Assembly (NCBI RefSeq): GCF_002288925.2
Contig: NW_022098024.1
Coordinates: 498,037-562,036, forward strand
DNA: 64,000 bases
Direction: 5' to 3'
From: Delphinapterus leucas
Lineage: Eukaryota > Chordata > Mammalia > Artiodactyla > Monodontidae
Part shown: piece by piece, positions 45,561 to 56,883 of the stretch
Numbering within the stretch: the stretch's first letter is position 1
Layout: each line of letters starts with the position of its first letter
Notes under the pieces: model-generated
Told to the model about the DNA's origin: nothing
The model's input: the letters and a program-made list of their open reading frames with translations, nothing else
The model's database searches: none
Made by a program: the position numbers and the translations under genes

Positions 45561-45912
45561 AGGCTTAAAGTTTCTTAAAGCCTTGAAAAAATTTTCCCTC
45601 ACCTCTGAATCTGTATGACTTAGAACAATGAATAGGAGAAGAAATGAAGAAAGATATTATAAATTTACAGAGACTTCTGTGCATATAAGCTCCTTCAAAA
45701 TAAATAATGGTTGTGTTGAAAGTAGTCGTAGCAATTACAGTAATCATGAATATCGGAAAAACATAACATTAAATAACTTTAACAAATGTTTTATATAATT
45801 AAGAAATATTATCCAAAATGTGGAAAAGATGTGGAAAAGGATGACAATATCTTTTCAAAATAATATTGGAGTATTGTATAACAGGTCTGCCTAAGTAAGA
45901 ATCATTTAGTTC
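45561..45912. other. AT-rich stretch, nothing recognised
   Basis: No named repeat or gene. Confidence 0.5.
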
Positions 45913-45932
45913 CTCTTGGTGAATGTACTTTT

Positions 45933-46275
45933 TAAAAAATAATTGATTAATTAATTTTTGGCTGCGTTGGGTCTTCATTGCTGCGTGTGGGCTTTCTCTA
46001 GTTGTGGTGAGTGGGGGGCTACTCTTCATTGTGGTGGGCTTCTCACTGCGGTGGCTTCTGTTGATGCGGAGCACAAGCTCTAGGCATGTGGGCTTCAGTA
46101 GTTGTGGCACGTGGGCTCAGTAGTTGTGGCTTGCAGGCTGTAGAGCGCAGGCTCAGTAGTCGTGGTGCACGGGCTTAGTTGCTCTGTGGCATGTGGGATC
46201 CTCCTGGACTAGGACTCGAACCTGTGTCCCCTCCATTGGCAGGCAGATTCTTAACCACTGTGCCACTAGGGAAGT
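45933..46275 (-). mobile_element. CHR SINE, long form
   Basis: Reverse long-form copy: a T/A-rich tail, 'ttttggctgcgttgggtctt', a middle of 'cagtagttgtggc' units and the head 'gtgccactagggaagt'. Duplication 'ctcttggtgaatgtactttt' / 'ctcttggtgaactcactttt' (45913-45932, 46276-46295), with three differences. It is more diverged than the short-form copies, suggesting greater age. Confidence 0.93.
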
Positions 46276-46295
46276 CTCTTGGTGAACTCACTTTT

Positions 46296-46619
46296 GATCG
46301 ACATACTACTTACTATTTATGAGAACCATGACTGTAAAATTATATGTTTCAAGATGGGTTTTTCTGGTAGACATGCAAATTACTTCTGTTTGGTAGAAAA
46401 GATAACTGTAAAGCTTATGAATTTAATGCCCTGTGGTTATCTTACTCCAATATTTTTTCTCTCAGTGCCTGTACTTACTCAGTTTCTCTCATTCTAACTT
46501 TGAACTAGTTTTAGCATTCTGTTTCCCTCGTTAATGAGTTAAATAAATCTTTGACATGTACTCACCATATGTTTATATGAGAGGCATATTTTTCATGTTC
46601 TGAAAATTATACTTTGACA
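46296..46619. other. Spacer, nothing recognised
   Basis: No recognised feature. Confidence 0.5.
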
Positions 46620-46790
46620 GTCCTTGATGTGAGGTGGGCAAAATAGAGGTGCCTTTCCTAATTTTATAGATGAGCAACTAAGGCTTAAGAAGTTGAATTA
46701 ACCCAGCACAAGGTTTTGCTAGTACACAGTGATGGCAGGTTTCAAGTGTAAGTCTCTTGACTTCAGAATGTGTGCTGTGCGTACGGGAAT
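46620..46790 (-). mobile_element. MIR SINE fragment
   Basis: Reverse MIR: 'aattttatagatgagcaact', 'aaggcttaagaagttgaatt' and 'gtctcttgacttcagaatgt'. Confidence 0.65.
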
Positions 46791-47046
46791 TTTGGATATG
46801 GCTGAGAATGTGTCAGATGGTAGTTCCCAGCAGGGAAGTGTGAGAACATTGAAAATACATGCTGTTTTGTATGTATGCGGTTTTGCCAATTGTTGGCTCT
46901 GATAAATAATCTAAGAAACATTTCAGGATCACATTCTTCCCATTGTCTATACATTTAAAGTTCTAGGCCACTATGTTGGAGCTAAAACTTAACAACTTTC
47001 CTACACCCATTCTAACAATGGTTCTTGGCCTGTGTACCTGTTAGTA
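46791..47046. other. Spacer, nothing recognised
   Basis: No recognised feature. Confidence 0.5.
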
Positions 47047-47092
47047 GGAAAGTAAGGAAAGGAAAGAAAGAGAGGGAGAGAAGGAAAGGAGA
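47047..47092 (+). repeat. GA-rich simple repeat
   Basis: Purine-only tract of GGAAA and GAGA units apart from one T near the start. Confidence 0.85.
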
Positions 47093-47509
47093 TCTATGAT
47101 CTGCCTTCTATAATAATATTGTATTTCTATTGCTCTGTTTTCCCTGTGGGATACTTTTATGAATGACACAAAAAACAAGGGATTGTGCTGTTAAGTGAGA
47201 TTTGTGGATGATGGGCTGGACAGAGCTATCCTAAACTAACTAAACATCTTTTTTTCGTTTGTGAAATGATGCCTTTGTGGGGTTAGCTCTGTCACTTGAG
47301 AAGAAAAACAAATCATTGTGAGTTTTTTTTAAACTATATCTTTGATCTGACTGAAGAGATTTATGTTTACTAAACCTATTACCTGGGGATAAAAGTTAGA
47401 GTAAGAAAGAGGTCTAAGATGTTCATGTAATTACTATTAGATAAACATTATGTGCTTTTAGAAATGTGGAAATAGTTTTTCAGCCAAGTAGCTCAACATC
47501 ATTTCACAT
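47093..47509. other. Non-repetitive stretch, nothing recognised
   Basis: No recognised feature. Confidence 0.5.
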
Positions 47510-47730
47510 GCATTTAATTAGTGTCCGCTATGTAAAAAGTGCTACAGGGAACATCAGCTCCATGCCTTGTGCCTTATGAGGTACTTGAAACATTGGATTC
47601 CATTTAACCTGTAGAGCAATGTCATGAAGCAGCAGGAGTCATTCCATTTGAGCAGTGAGGGAATTGAGGCTCAGAGTGTTATGTTATATAGCCTATGCAC
47701 AATTACAAAGCCAGAAAGGGATTACATTGA
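47510..47730 (-). mobile_element. MIR SINE
   Basis: Reverse MIR: 'tagtgtccgctatgtaaaaa', 'ccatttaacctgtagagcaa', 'gggaattgaggctcagagtg' and 'cacaattacaaagccagaaa'. Confidence 0.75.
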
Positions 47731-48059
47731 CATGCATATATCTGATACCAAGCTTAGGAAAGTTCACATCTTCCTTTGCTGAGAGCTCAGAATTGGGAGG
47801 GAATCCCATGAAGAAGTGAAGAAAGGGGAAGGTATAGTGACCTAATGACTCAACATGGTAAAATATGTAGTATTCTCACATCGTGATCTGTCTCAGATCC
47901 AAACTGGATTCCTTCTTGTGTTTGAACAAAGACTCACATAATGAACATTTCTTGTCATGCATGGTTCACAAATGCAGTATGTGCCAGGCAATGTGAAATA
48001 ATACAGGTTGTGTAGAATGAATTCTATGGAATAATATGAGAGTAATTTGGTAGGACACA
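47731..48059. other. Spacer, nothing recognised
   Basis: No recognised feature. Confidence 0.5.
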
Positions 48060-48540
48060 GTGAAAACAATATAACCCAAATATGTTGAAAACAAAGGTTT
48101 GGAGAAAACTATGCCAGGAAAATTGTAACCAAAACTAATGTTATAACATTAATAACAGATAAAATAAAATTTACAGGAAATTTATTATGCACAAGGAACA
48201 CTATTTTCTACTGATAAAATGAATGCATAATCCACAATCAAATAATCATGCACATGTACGCACTTGACAGTACAGGATCAAATAAATATAAAGAAACAAA
48301 TAATGGACATATGGGGATAAACTTACAGATACAGTGATGGATTAAACACGCCCCTTGGGAACGTGGTCAAGCAGAAAACAATATTATTAAACATATATAT
48401 GATTTGAAATACATAATAGTAACTTGATATGACATGTAGAACCTACTCCCAAACAACAAAAAAATGCTAACATATGTAAATTAAGTCAATACTAATAGAG
48501 TAATAGGCAGGTAGTCTATTAGAGCAGAATAAGAAATCTG
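48060..48540 (+). mobile_element. Ancient L1 LINE ORF2 fragment
   Basis: Very diverged plus-strand L1 ORF2 (endonuclease-to-RT region) remnant: 'aacattaataacagataaaa', 'gcatgcacatg'-like spacing and 'gaaacaaataatggacatat'. No open frame. Confidence 0.45.
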
Positions 48541-48699
48541 TGCATATATGGTGTTGTTTTGTTGTTTTTGGTGATGTGTTTTCTATAGGAAGCATCTACC
48601 TAACATCTTCCTGTTCTGCTCCAATCAATAACAGTAAAATCACACTTCTGAGGACTTCAAGTCTGGTACTTCTTTTCATCAGATTCTTATCAGCTACTG
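48541..48699. other. Spacer
   Basis: No recognised feature. Confidence 0.5.
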
Positions 48700-48935
48700 A
48701 TTCTTCCAACATTTTTACTGAACGCTTTATATTTGCAAGATCATAGGCCTAGTGGTAATAATAAGAATTGAATGGACCCTCCTGTGCCCTATGCCCTCAG
48801 TGAGCTAGTAGTTCAGTGGGGAGGAGATACCGATTAATAGAAAATAACTTCTAGATGTAAACTAGAGGAGAAATACCTGAACCAGGATGGGCTGGAGATA
48901 GGAGAGGTCAGGAAAAGCTTTCTTGAAAATTTGCT
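48700..48935 (-). mobile_element. L2 LINE 3'-end fragment
   Basis: Reverse L2: 'ccaacatttttactgaacgc', 'atgccctcagtgagctagta' and 'gaggtcaggaaaagctttct'. Confidence 0.65.
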
Positions 48936-49599
48936 GCCTTTTTTTTGAAGGAAAGGTACCTGTTACTTGGTGGACAGGCATACAAAATACATTCCATGGG
49001 CATGGTATTTGCTACCCTGCCTTCACCAAAGGGTTGGAAGATCAGCTCAGATAATATATGTTTTCCCTCACTAAATCTCTTATCCTTAGACTGAAATTAC
49101 CCTTTTAAATTTAGTGTTGGGTCATCATTTCCTACTTAATGCTGTTTTTGCAAAGGAGACCCCAAAGACACAGCTGTAGCCCCCAAATTTCCCTACCCCA
49201 TTGATTGCCCTTCCAGCACCAGAATGCTCTGGAAGGGGTGGGAGGTTAAATTATCCTATGGTTATTCATCAGTTTTCCTGGGGAAGGGGGATGGTGAAAA
49301 TGTTCTGATTTCTAGTTTCAAATCTGTCCAGATTTTTTATCTCCATGGGAAATTGCAATGGAATTTCCTACTCAAGTCTTGGGCCTGGCCTCGTGCCAGC
49401 CTATTTTAGGGTAAGCTGAAGATCCATATGTCCCTGACAGGACTAAAACTTAATGGTATGAGCTCTAGAAAACAAACATGCTGGAAACATTTTTTTCAAG
49501 CAGTGGAGGGTCTCAAAATACCCACAGGTTTTCTCCACAGATGTTATTTTAGTTATTTTTATTACTAGACATATATTATTGTATACTATACAACAATAA
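48936..49599. other. Non-repetitive stretch, nothing recognised
   Basis: No named repeat or gene. Confidence 0.5.
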
Positions 49600-49770
49600 C
49601 TAATATTTTGTACTCTAATTTACAAGGTACCCAGAGCTTTCACCTAAGTGTTTTCATGTTATATTTATAGCAAACCTGGGGGCAAATATTTGCTACCCAA
49701 TTTCAAATGAGGAGAATGGAATTTATGTAAAATAATCAACTAGCTCAGTGCCAGCCACATAGGAACTTTG
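49600..49770 (-). mobile_element. MIR SINE fragment
   Basis: Reverse MIR, weak: 'acctaagtgttttcatgtta', 'tttcaaatgaggagaatgga', 'agtgccagccacataggaac'. Confidence 0.45.
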
Positions 49771-50949
49771 TGGTTAACATCTTGAATCTATAACCCAAAT
49801 TCCTTAAAGTCTGTATCCTTCCACAGTCACATATTTCTTTGGAGTAATATGTAAAAAGCTAAACAATAATGAGAATTTTATTAGACAATTTTAATTTATC
49901 CTTAAGAGAGACTGAAATAAATGTCAGGAAACGTATGATTCTTTTTTCTCACAGTTTCCATTGTGTAAATATGGCCACTGATAGCACATCTTCTTCAGTA
50001 TTTCCAAACAGCTCTTTGGAAGGTGTAATCTGTTTTCCTTTGTTGTTTTAGCATATCTTGTCCCAGCACCAAAGCTCCCGTGCAGTTTATGTATACATAT
50101 AGACAGCGATGTTATTGTCTGTGCTGCAATAGGATTCTCAGTGAGAGAGGAAATGAAAAAGCAACAGGTGATGAAAACAGAGTGATTACATCTCTCTGGG
50201 CATAAACACTGGCAACACCTGATAACCTTGAAAGACATTTAGTTTTGTCCAAAAAATATTTGTATCTGTCCAATGGAACCATTTCTTATTATTTCTGAAG
50301 TAGTCCTGACCAGATTACACATTACACCAGGAACTTGTAAGTAAATCTAATGCTTGTTAAGAAAATGAATTTGGAAGATCTGAAGGTGTTACACAAAACT
50401 CTGCTAATTGGCTTTCTTTAGGCTCTTCTTAAAGCTGTAGCACACTATTTGGCAGCTTCCCTTTGAAAATGTGGCCACTGAAACTCTTGACACTGCCCTA
50501 TTGTACCCGATAAAAAACATTAACGACTTGGCTTCGTGTAATAGGAGCCTTTAGACACTGAGAATATGATTTCATGTGTTTATTTGAACACTGCAGAAAT
50601 CATAATTATAGGAAGCCAACAGGCTAGTGCCTGGACTCTCTAGTTCTCAAAAAAAAAACCTCCAACAATTCTGATTCCTTATGTAACATACCCCTATTAA
50701 ACAACCTCTCTGGATGGCAGGAAGTCTAGTCTCAGCAGCAAATGTCATAACATTCATAGTTTTTTCTTGTCTTATACCACATCCCTCCAATGATTGTAAT
50801 GAAGGAAGAGCGCTCTCTTTCTATGGCTTGTCAGTAGGAGATTGTGGAAGTCCATGAAGCAGAAGCAGGTCAATAGGTAGAGTGTATCCTTTAAGCAGGG
50901 ACTCAGTGATTAAGAGCCCTCTCTCTTGTCCTTCACTGGCTATGGAAAA
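49771..50949. other. Non-repetitive stretch with possible regulatory sequence
   Basis: About 1.2 kb with no named repeat and no gene. A 104-codon minus frame (49924-50238) has no recognised motif. 50370-50640 keeps several CpGs and 'aatcataattatag'; nothing more can be said. Confidence 0.45.
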
Positions 50950-51140
50950 ATAACCTACTAGGTTCCAAGTCCTTTTGTATCCTATTTTACTTAATAGTCA
51001 TAGCAAGGTTGAAATGCAGGTTTAATTACTCCCTCTTTAATGATAAGAGCACCAAAGTTCAGAGAGATTAGGTTATTTGACTGATGTCACCCAGCTAGAG
51101 ATGGGGCTGGACTTTGTGCCCCAGTCTTTCTAAGTCGATA
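50950..51140 (-). mobile_element. MIR SINE
   Basis: Reverse MIR: 'tttacttaatagtcatagca', 'aatgataagagcaccaaagt', 'tgactgatgtcacccagcta' and 'gagatggggctggactttgt'. Confidence 0.75.
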
Positions 51141-51439
51141 GCTCTTCCTAATGCAGGAAACAACTGTACTAAACCTATATTTGCATTGGGTCCTGTTCAT
51201 TGAATCCTTCTGGCACATGTATAGTTTAGTGCAGTTCAGATGGGTCAGGTATGTGTCCTTGTATCAGTTATTTTTGTTGGGGAAGGTGTTAAACCTAATC
51301 ATTTTGACTGAATGGAATTGATTGGGTCAGTCAAACAGCCAGGATAATCAAGACTTTGTCAGTAGAGAAAAAAAAAAAGAAAAGAAGGGAAGTGCAAATA
51401 ATTTGTATGTGTAGCTACAGCCTCATTGTATTTCACTTA
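51141..51439. other. Spacer with A-rich run
   Basis: A-rich run at about 51368-51384; otherwise nothing recognised. Confidence 0.5.
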
Positions 51440-51640
51440 TGTTTATTTTGAAAAGGCTTTCTGGACTTCCCACTGTACTTAGAATAAAATCTGAGCTTCT
51501 TACTGATGCCATTAGACCCCATGAGGCCTGGCATCACTAGACAATCCCATTTTCATCCCCTTATACTATTCTTCTTTCTTCTTGTATTTGAAGCTCAAGA
51601 CATTCTGGGGGATTCTAGAAGATACAAGAAAACTTCTTGA
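51440..51640 (+). mobile_element. L2 LINE fragment
   Basis: Forward L2: 'cttagaataaaatctgagct', 'catgaggcctggcatcacta', 'cccattttcatccccttata'. Confidence 0.65.
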
Positions 51641-51729
51641 CTGCTTGCCTGTATTTCTTCCTTACTTTTCTGCTTTTAACTTCTCTTCTTCCTTACCTTC
51701 CTTCTCCTTCCTTCCTTCTATTTTCCTTG
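51641..51729. other. CTTC-rich spacer
   Basis: Imperfect CTTC/CCTT low-complexity sequence. Confidence 0.6.
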
Positions 51730-52430
51730 ATCATGTTCCTTTAACAAATATTTATTGAGAACTTTTATGTTCCAGATAGAGATGCTAAAGATTGCAGAAT
51801 GGACAAAATGGCAAATACTGTCTTTGTATATCTTACAATCTAGTGCAATAGACAAGAATATTTTTAGTATGTTTAAGGAACATCAAGGAGTCAGTTACTG
51901 GATCAAAGTGAGAGAAAAAAGCATGGTAAGAAATAAGATATAAAGGGAGCAAGAGGCTGCCAATGGTAAGAATTTTGATTTTTTTTCTAAGTGATGTATA
52001 GAGACAATGGATATTTTGGCTAGAAAATGGATATAAACTCACTGGCTGCTGTACATAGAATAAAATGTAGGAATGCAAGAGTAGACGCAGAAAGACCAAA
52101 TAGGACATTTACTCTTGTCCAGGTGGGAGATGATGAAGTGTGATTTTTTACAGATGAGAAATATTTGGATTTGGGAAATATTTTGAAGGTACAGCCAATG
52201 TGACTTGTTTTTTATTCTGCTTAAAAATAAATGATTCAAGCTTTTTGGCTATAACAAGGGAGTGAATTGTAGAATTGTTCACCAGTACTGGAGGAGAAAC
52301 ATATTTTTAGTGAAAACCAAGAATTTGTTAAAGTCAAAAGTTTTGTTAGACATACAAGAGCTAATGTCAATAAGCCATCTGGAATTCATGAGGGAATTGA
52401 AGGCTGTAGCTATATATGGGAGTTGTCAAA
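51730..52430 (-). mobile_element. L2 LINE 3' fragment
   Basis: Reverse L2, long: 'aaatatttattgagaacttt', 'atcttacaatctagtgcaat', 'cttgtccaggtgggagatga', 'ctatatatgggagttgtcaa'. Heavily diverged. Confidence 0.6.
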
Positions 52431-52454
52431 ATGAATCTGACCTTCCCACCTGGA

Positions 52455-52865
52455 GGCTCTTTGCTCTGCCTGGAATGTCCTTATTCTGGATCTTATCTAT
52501 TTGGCTCTTTTTCATCCTTCAGGTTTTAGCTTAAATGCCACCTTCTTAGAGACGTCTTCCCTGACAAAACCATCAAATGCGACCACCTTTTTCTCTCATG
52601 TCATCTTGCTTACATTTATCTGTCTACCTATGTATCTATCATTTTATTGTGCTGCAGTCTTGTAATTGTTGTTGATTTCTTTTCAAAAATTACTCCAAAC
52701 TTACCATAAAATTTTGCTTCCTAGTTTATTATCTATCCTCTTACAGTGATATAAGCCCTGTAAATTCCCAGACCATTACTATCTTATTTATTGTTGCATC
52801 CCCAGTACCTGCCTAACACAGCTCCTGCATGTAGCAGATGCACAAATTTATGTGCAGTAAGTAGA
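52455..52865 (+). mobile_element. L2 LINE 3' end
   Basis: Forward L2: 'ctctgcctggaatgtcctta', 'tcaggttttagcttaaatgc', 'agacgtcttccctgacaaaa', 'attgttgcatccccagtacc' and 'gcacaaatttatgtgcagta', in family order to the 3' end. Confidence 0.85.
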
Positions 52866-53369
52866 TATTTTTATGTTCTTCTCAGGTCTTACTCTGTAAG
52901 TCCTTCACTACCAGTTATGCCCATACCCTGAGCCTATTCAGAAAGGGAGACACAGGATGAATAGCCTGAAACTGACCTGCTGCCAAAGTCTGGGATGGTC
53001 CATTTACTCTGAGGCTGATGTCTTTGCTGCTGGTCTGGAGCCAGGGCACCTCTGTGTAAATCCTCTCAGTTCTCCTTAAAGCTAATCATGACCACCCTGT
53101 TTGCCTAGGCTTTCTTCACAAAATTTGCAGTCTTTCTGTGAGATAGTTGTTAAATACACAGTTACAGTAGAATGTGATAATTGCTAAAATTATGGCTTTT
53201 ACTCAGTACTCTTTAAGGATAGAAAAGAGAGCACACCTGCCTGTAACTGGGGCTATCTACAATGCTTCACAAGACAGGTAATCCTTTAGCTGAGCCTATG
53301 ATGTTGAGACATTTAGTAGGTTAAAGTGGTCTAATGTAGCTCCAAAAAATGTGTGTTCTCTACCAAAAA
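52866..53369. other. Non-repetitive stretch, nothing recognised
   Basis: No named repeat or gene. Confidence 0.5.
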
Positions 53370-53600
53370 TGTCTACATTCAAATCCCAGATCTTCCATTT
53401 ATAGCTTATAGTCTAGATCAAGTAACTTGAATTCTTTAAGTCTCATTTTCCTCATCTATAATACATGGGTAAAAATATCTACTTTTCAGGGTTTGTGTAA
53501 GCATTACTATGATAGATATACAGCCTCTAATACTTTTGTCCTAAGTATTGCACTAAATACAGTATGACTGTAGTTACCATCAATGGGACAATGTGATGAA
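53370..53600 (+). mobile_element. MIR SINE
   Basis: Forward MIR: 'ttcaaatcccagatcttcca', 'atcaagtaacttgaattctt', 'tcattttcctcatctataat'. Confidence 0.75.
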
Positions 53601-53869
53601 AATGGAAGACAATGCGAAGTGCAGAGGGGAGGAAATCACACCATGTTCAGAAAACTGTCTGTGTTACTCATGCTTAATTTCTAAGTGTAGAATGCTAAGA
53701 AAGTATATTTAAGTTACTTTTGCATATGCTTGAATTATCTAATAAAATAGTAAGTTCCTTAAGGGAGAGAGATTCTTTATGCTTCTGCTTAGCATATGGA
53801 AGCTTTATCTCATTTACTTTGCTTTAGATTTCTAGCTGGTTCTCCAGATTTACAGAAAGGTAATATTTT
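53601..53869. other. Spacer, nothing recognised
   Basis: No recognised feature. Confidence 0.5.
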
Positions 53870-54100
53870 GTAGTAGAAATAGCAAATGCTTTGAAGTAAG
53901 AACAAACTATATCTGACCAAATTATCTATCACTTCTTATATGTGGAAACTTGAACAAGATGCTAAGCTTTCTGAACTTCAGATTTCGTACTCATGAACTG
54001 GGAATAATAATACTTATTTCATAGGGTTGCTTTGTGGAGTTAGATGATATATAAAAGTTGCTACATAGGCTTGGTGCATAGTATGTGCTCACTACACGAT
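53870..54100 (+). mobile_element. MIR SINE
   Basis: Forward MIR: 'aaatgctttgaagtaagaac', 'actgggaataataatactta', 'catagggttgctttgtggag', 'gcatagtatgtgctcactac'. It runs directly into the TAG repeat. Confidence 0.8.
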
Positions 54101-54165
54101 ATAGTAGTAATATAGCAGCAGTAGTAGTAACAGTAGTAATAGTAGTAGTAGTAGTAGTAGTAGTT
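54101..54165 (+). repeat. (TAG)n trinucleotide repeat
   Basis: AGT/TAG repeats with a few interruptions; the last eight or so units are pure. It has grown at the 3' end of a MIR. Confidence 0.92.
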
Positions 54166-54907
54166 GCATTACACTGAAACATTTAATATCATTATCTGTA
54201 CAGCAGGAGGTCTGTACAGATTCATCAGGGTGCTTACCCAAATCTTGCTCCTTTTCCTCTTGTGCTTCTGGAGTAGTATTACACATCCTCTACCCCTTGT
54301 GACTAGGCAGGGCAAAGTGCTAGTTTTGGCCAATAAAGTATGCACAGATTCTATGTGTTTCATATCTAGGCAAAAGACCCAGCAAGTGACCCTTCAATTC
54401 TCTCTTCCCTTAGTGAGACTCTACTCCAGATGGATCAACTACAAGATAACGAAATCTCTACCAGCTTAGATCCTGAGTGGAAAGAACTCTAGACAACCTA
54501 TGTGGCTAATATATGAGAAATAAATACACTTGTAATATGATAAGCTAGCAAAAATTGGGGATATTTGTCACTACAGCATTACTTAATTTGTACTGACATA
54601 CATTTAAGTAATAGTTAATGCTGATTTTCAGAGCAAGAACAATTCTAATCATTTCTTCTCTTAGAAGATCTTTATGGGCAATAACTTCCTCGTGGCTAAT
54701 GTAAAATTAAGGCAATAATACTTCAATAGCAAAAAAAGAAATACTTCTTGTTATGTGAACCCTAGAAACATATGACAGATGATATAATTGTAAGACCTGA
54801 TAAAGAGTTCAGGAATTTTGAATAGATTATTATTGATAAAATTGAGTTCAGATTGCCTCTTCTCTTATTTAAAAAGACTGGGCACTTCAGATTTAAAGGA
54901 AGGAATT

Positions 54908-54910
<3 letters not shown>
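54166..54910. other. Non-repetitive stretch, nothing recognised
   Basis: No gene or named repeat. Short frames (54164-54469 plus and minus shadows) show no motif. Confidence 0.5.

Positions 54911-54952
<42 letters not shown>
54911..54952 (+). repeat. (GT)21 microsatellite
   Basis: About 21 uninterrupted GT units; Z-DNA-prone and probably polymorphic. Confidence 0.97.
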
Positions 54953-54954
<2 letters not shown>

Positions 54955-55092
54955 TGCTTGTTTATTAATGCAGAGACTTAGTTAGCTGTTCCAAATGGTG
55001 ATCTAAAAACAAACAAACAAACAAATAAAAGACACACACAAGAAACCAAACTAACAACCTCTTGTAGACTGGAATTAAAGTTACTTTCTCTT

Positions 55093-55298
55093 GGGCTTCC
55101 CTGGTGGCGCAGTGGTTGGGAGTCTGCCTGCCGATGCAGGGGATTCGGGTTCATGCCCTGGTCCCGGAAGATCCCACATGCCGCGGAGCGGCTGGGCCCG
55201 TGAGCCATGGCCGCTGAGCCTGCGCATCCGGAGCCTGTGCTCCACAACGGGAGAGGCCACAACAGTGAGAGGCCCACATACTGCAAAAAAAAAAAAAA
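55093..55298 (+). mobile_element. CHR SINE, short (cetacean-type) form
   Basis: Forward copy: 'gggcttccctggtggcgcag', B-box-like 'gggttcatgccct', 'ccatggccgctgagcctgcg' and an uninterrupted A tail. Perfect 16-bp duplication 'aaagttactttctctt' (55077-55092 and 55299-55314). Confidence 0.96.
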
Positions 55299-55434
55299 AA
55301 AGTTACTTTCTCTTTAACAGACACTTAAATACACAGTGAGGTGGGTGTGATGTGGTGACCTCATACTGCTCTGCACCTGAAAGTGCCCCTTTTGTCACTA
55401 TCTTCTTGATGGGTGTCTTTAGATAAGTAATTGA

Positions 55435-55705
55435 ATTAACAGACTCTATTGCCTAGTGATTAAAAGCCTGATTCTTGGAACCAAACTGCCTAATTTGAAT
55501 GATATCTCTGCAGTTTATTAGCTGTGTGACCTTAGTGAATTGACTTAAAATCTCTATTCTTTAGTTTTCTTATTGGTAAAACATAAATACTAATAGTAAA
55601 TATTATGTAAACCAGTTGTCCTAATTAAACTTGATAAAACATCTAAAGCACTTATAAAAGTACCAGGTATGTGCATAGTAACATTTCAGTAAGTATTACC
55701 TTTTT
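55435..55705 (+). mobile_element. MIR SINE
   Basis: Forward MIR: 'ctagtgattaaaagcctgat', 'tattagctgtgtgaccttag', 'cttattggtaaaacataaat', 'taccaggtatgtgcatagta'. Confidence 0.8.
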
Positions 55706-55894
55706 GTCTTATCTGTGTCTCTCTGGGACTTCGTTTTATTATCTATAAAATAAAATGATGAGAGTAAATGATCCATTGAAGTCGTGTTATAAGAATGAAA
55801 GTTCCAATCCAACAAAGGCAGACAGCAGAAGCAAGAAGAAATACAGTCCTGCAGCCTGTAGAACAAAAACCACATTCACAGAAAGACAGACAAA

Positions 55895-56825
55895 ATGAAA
55901 AGGCAGAGGAATATGTACCAGATGAAGGAATAAGATAAAACTCCAGAAAAACAACTAAATGAAGTGGAGATAGGCAACCTTCCAGAAAAAGAATTCAGAA
56001 TAATATTAGTGAAGATGACGTAGGAACTCGGAGAAAGAATAGAGGCAAAGACTGAGAAGATGCAAGAAATGTTTAACAAAGGCCTAGAAGAATTAAAGAA
56101 CAAACAACTAGAAGAACTAAAGAATAAAACAAACACAGATGAACAATACAATAACTGAAATGAAAAATACACTGGAAGGAATCAATAGCAGAATAACTGA
56201 GGCAGAAGAACAGATAAGTGACCTGGAAGACAGAATGGTGGAATTCACTGCCGCAGAACAGAATAAAGAAAAAAGAATGAAAAGAAATGAAGAGAGCCTA
56301 AGAGACCTCTGGGACAACATTAAACACAAGAACATTCTCATTATAGGGGTCCCAGAAGGAAAAGAGAGAGAGAAAGGACCTGAGAAAATATTTGAAGAGA
56401 TTATAGTCAAAAACTTCCCTAACATGGGAAAGGAAATAGCCACCCAAGTCCAGGAAGCACAGAGAGTCCCAGGCAGGATAAACCCAAGGAGAACATGCCA
56501 AGACACATAGTAATCAAATTGACAAAAAATTAAAGGCAAAGAAAAATTATTAAAAGCAACAAGGGAAAAACGACAAATAATATTCAAGGGAACTCCCATC
56601 AGGTTAATAGCTGATTTCTCAGCAGAAACAATACAAGCCAGAAGGGAGTGTCATGACATATTTAAAGCAGTGAAAGGGAAGAACCTACAACCAAGATTAC
56701 TCTACCCGGCAAGGATCTCATTCAGATTCGATGGAGAAATCAAAAGCTTTACAGACAAGCAAAAGCTAAGAGAATTCAGCACCACCAAACCAGCTCTACA
56801 ACAAATGCTAAAGGAACTTCTCTAA
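55895..56825 (+). pseudogene. Degenerate L1 ORF1 (RNA-binding chaperone)
   Basis: ORF1p normally forms trimers that bind L1 RNA. The ATG at 55895 opens a frame with in-frame TAA and TAG stops, a TGA and a shift before 56160. The readable 123-codon part (56139-56510) holds the end of the coiled coil ('ITEAEEQISDLEDRM', about residues 19-33) and the start of the RRM domain ('NILIIGVPEGKEREKG', from about residue 65). A frameshift near 56530 precedes the C-terminal domain, which reads 'PIRLIADFSAETIQARRE' and ends '...QQMLKELL' at the TAA 56823-56825. Length matches the family (about 310 codons) but it is not translatable as one protein. Confidence 0.88.
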
Positions 56826-56883
56826 GTGGGAAACACAGAGAAGAAAAGGATCTACAAAAACAAACCCAAAACAATATAAGAAA

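Noticed and set aside
56117..56599. 160-codon minus-strand frame
   Set aside because: It is the antisense shadow of L1 ORF1.
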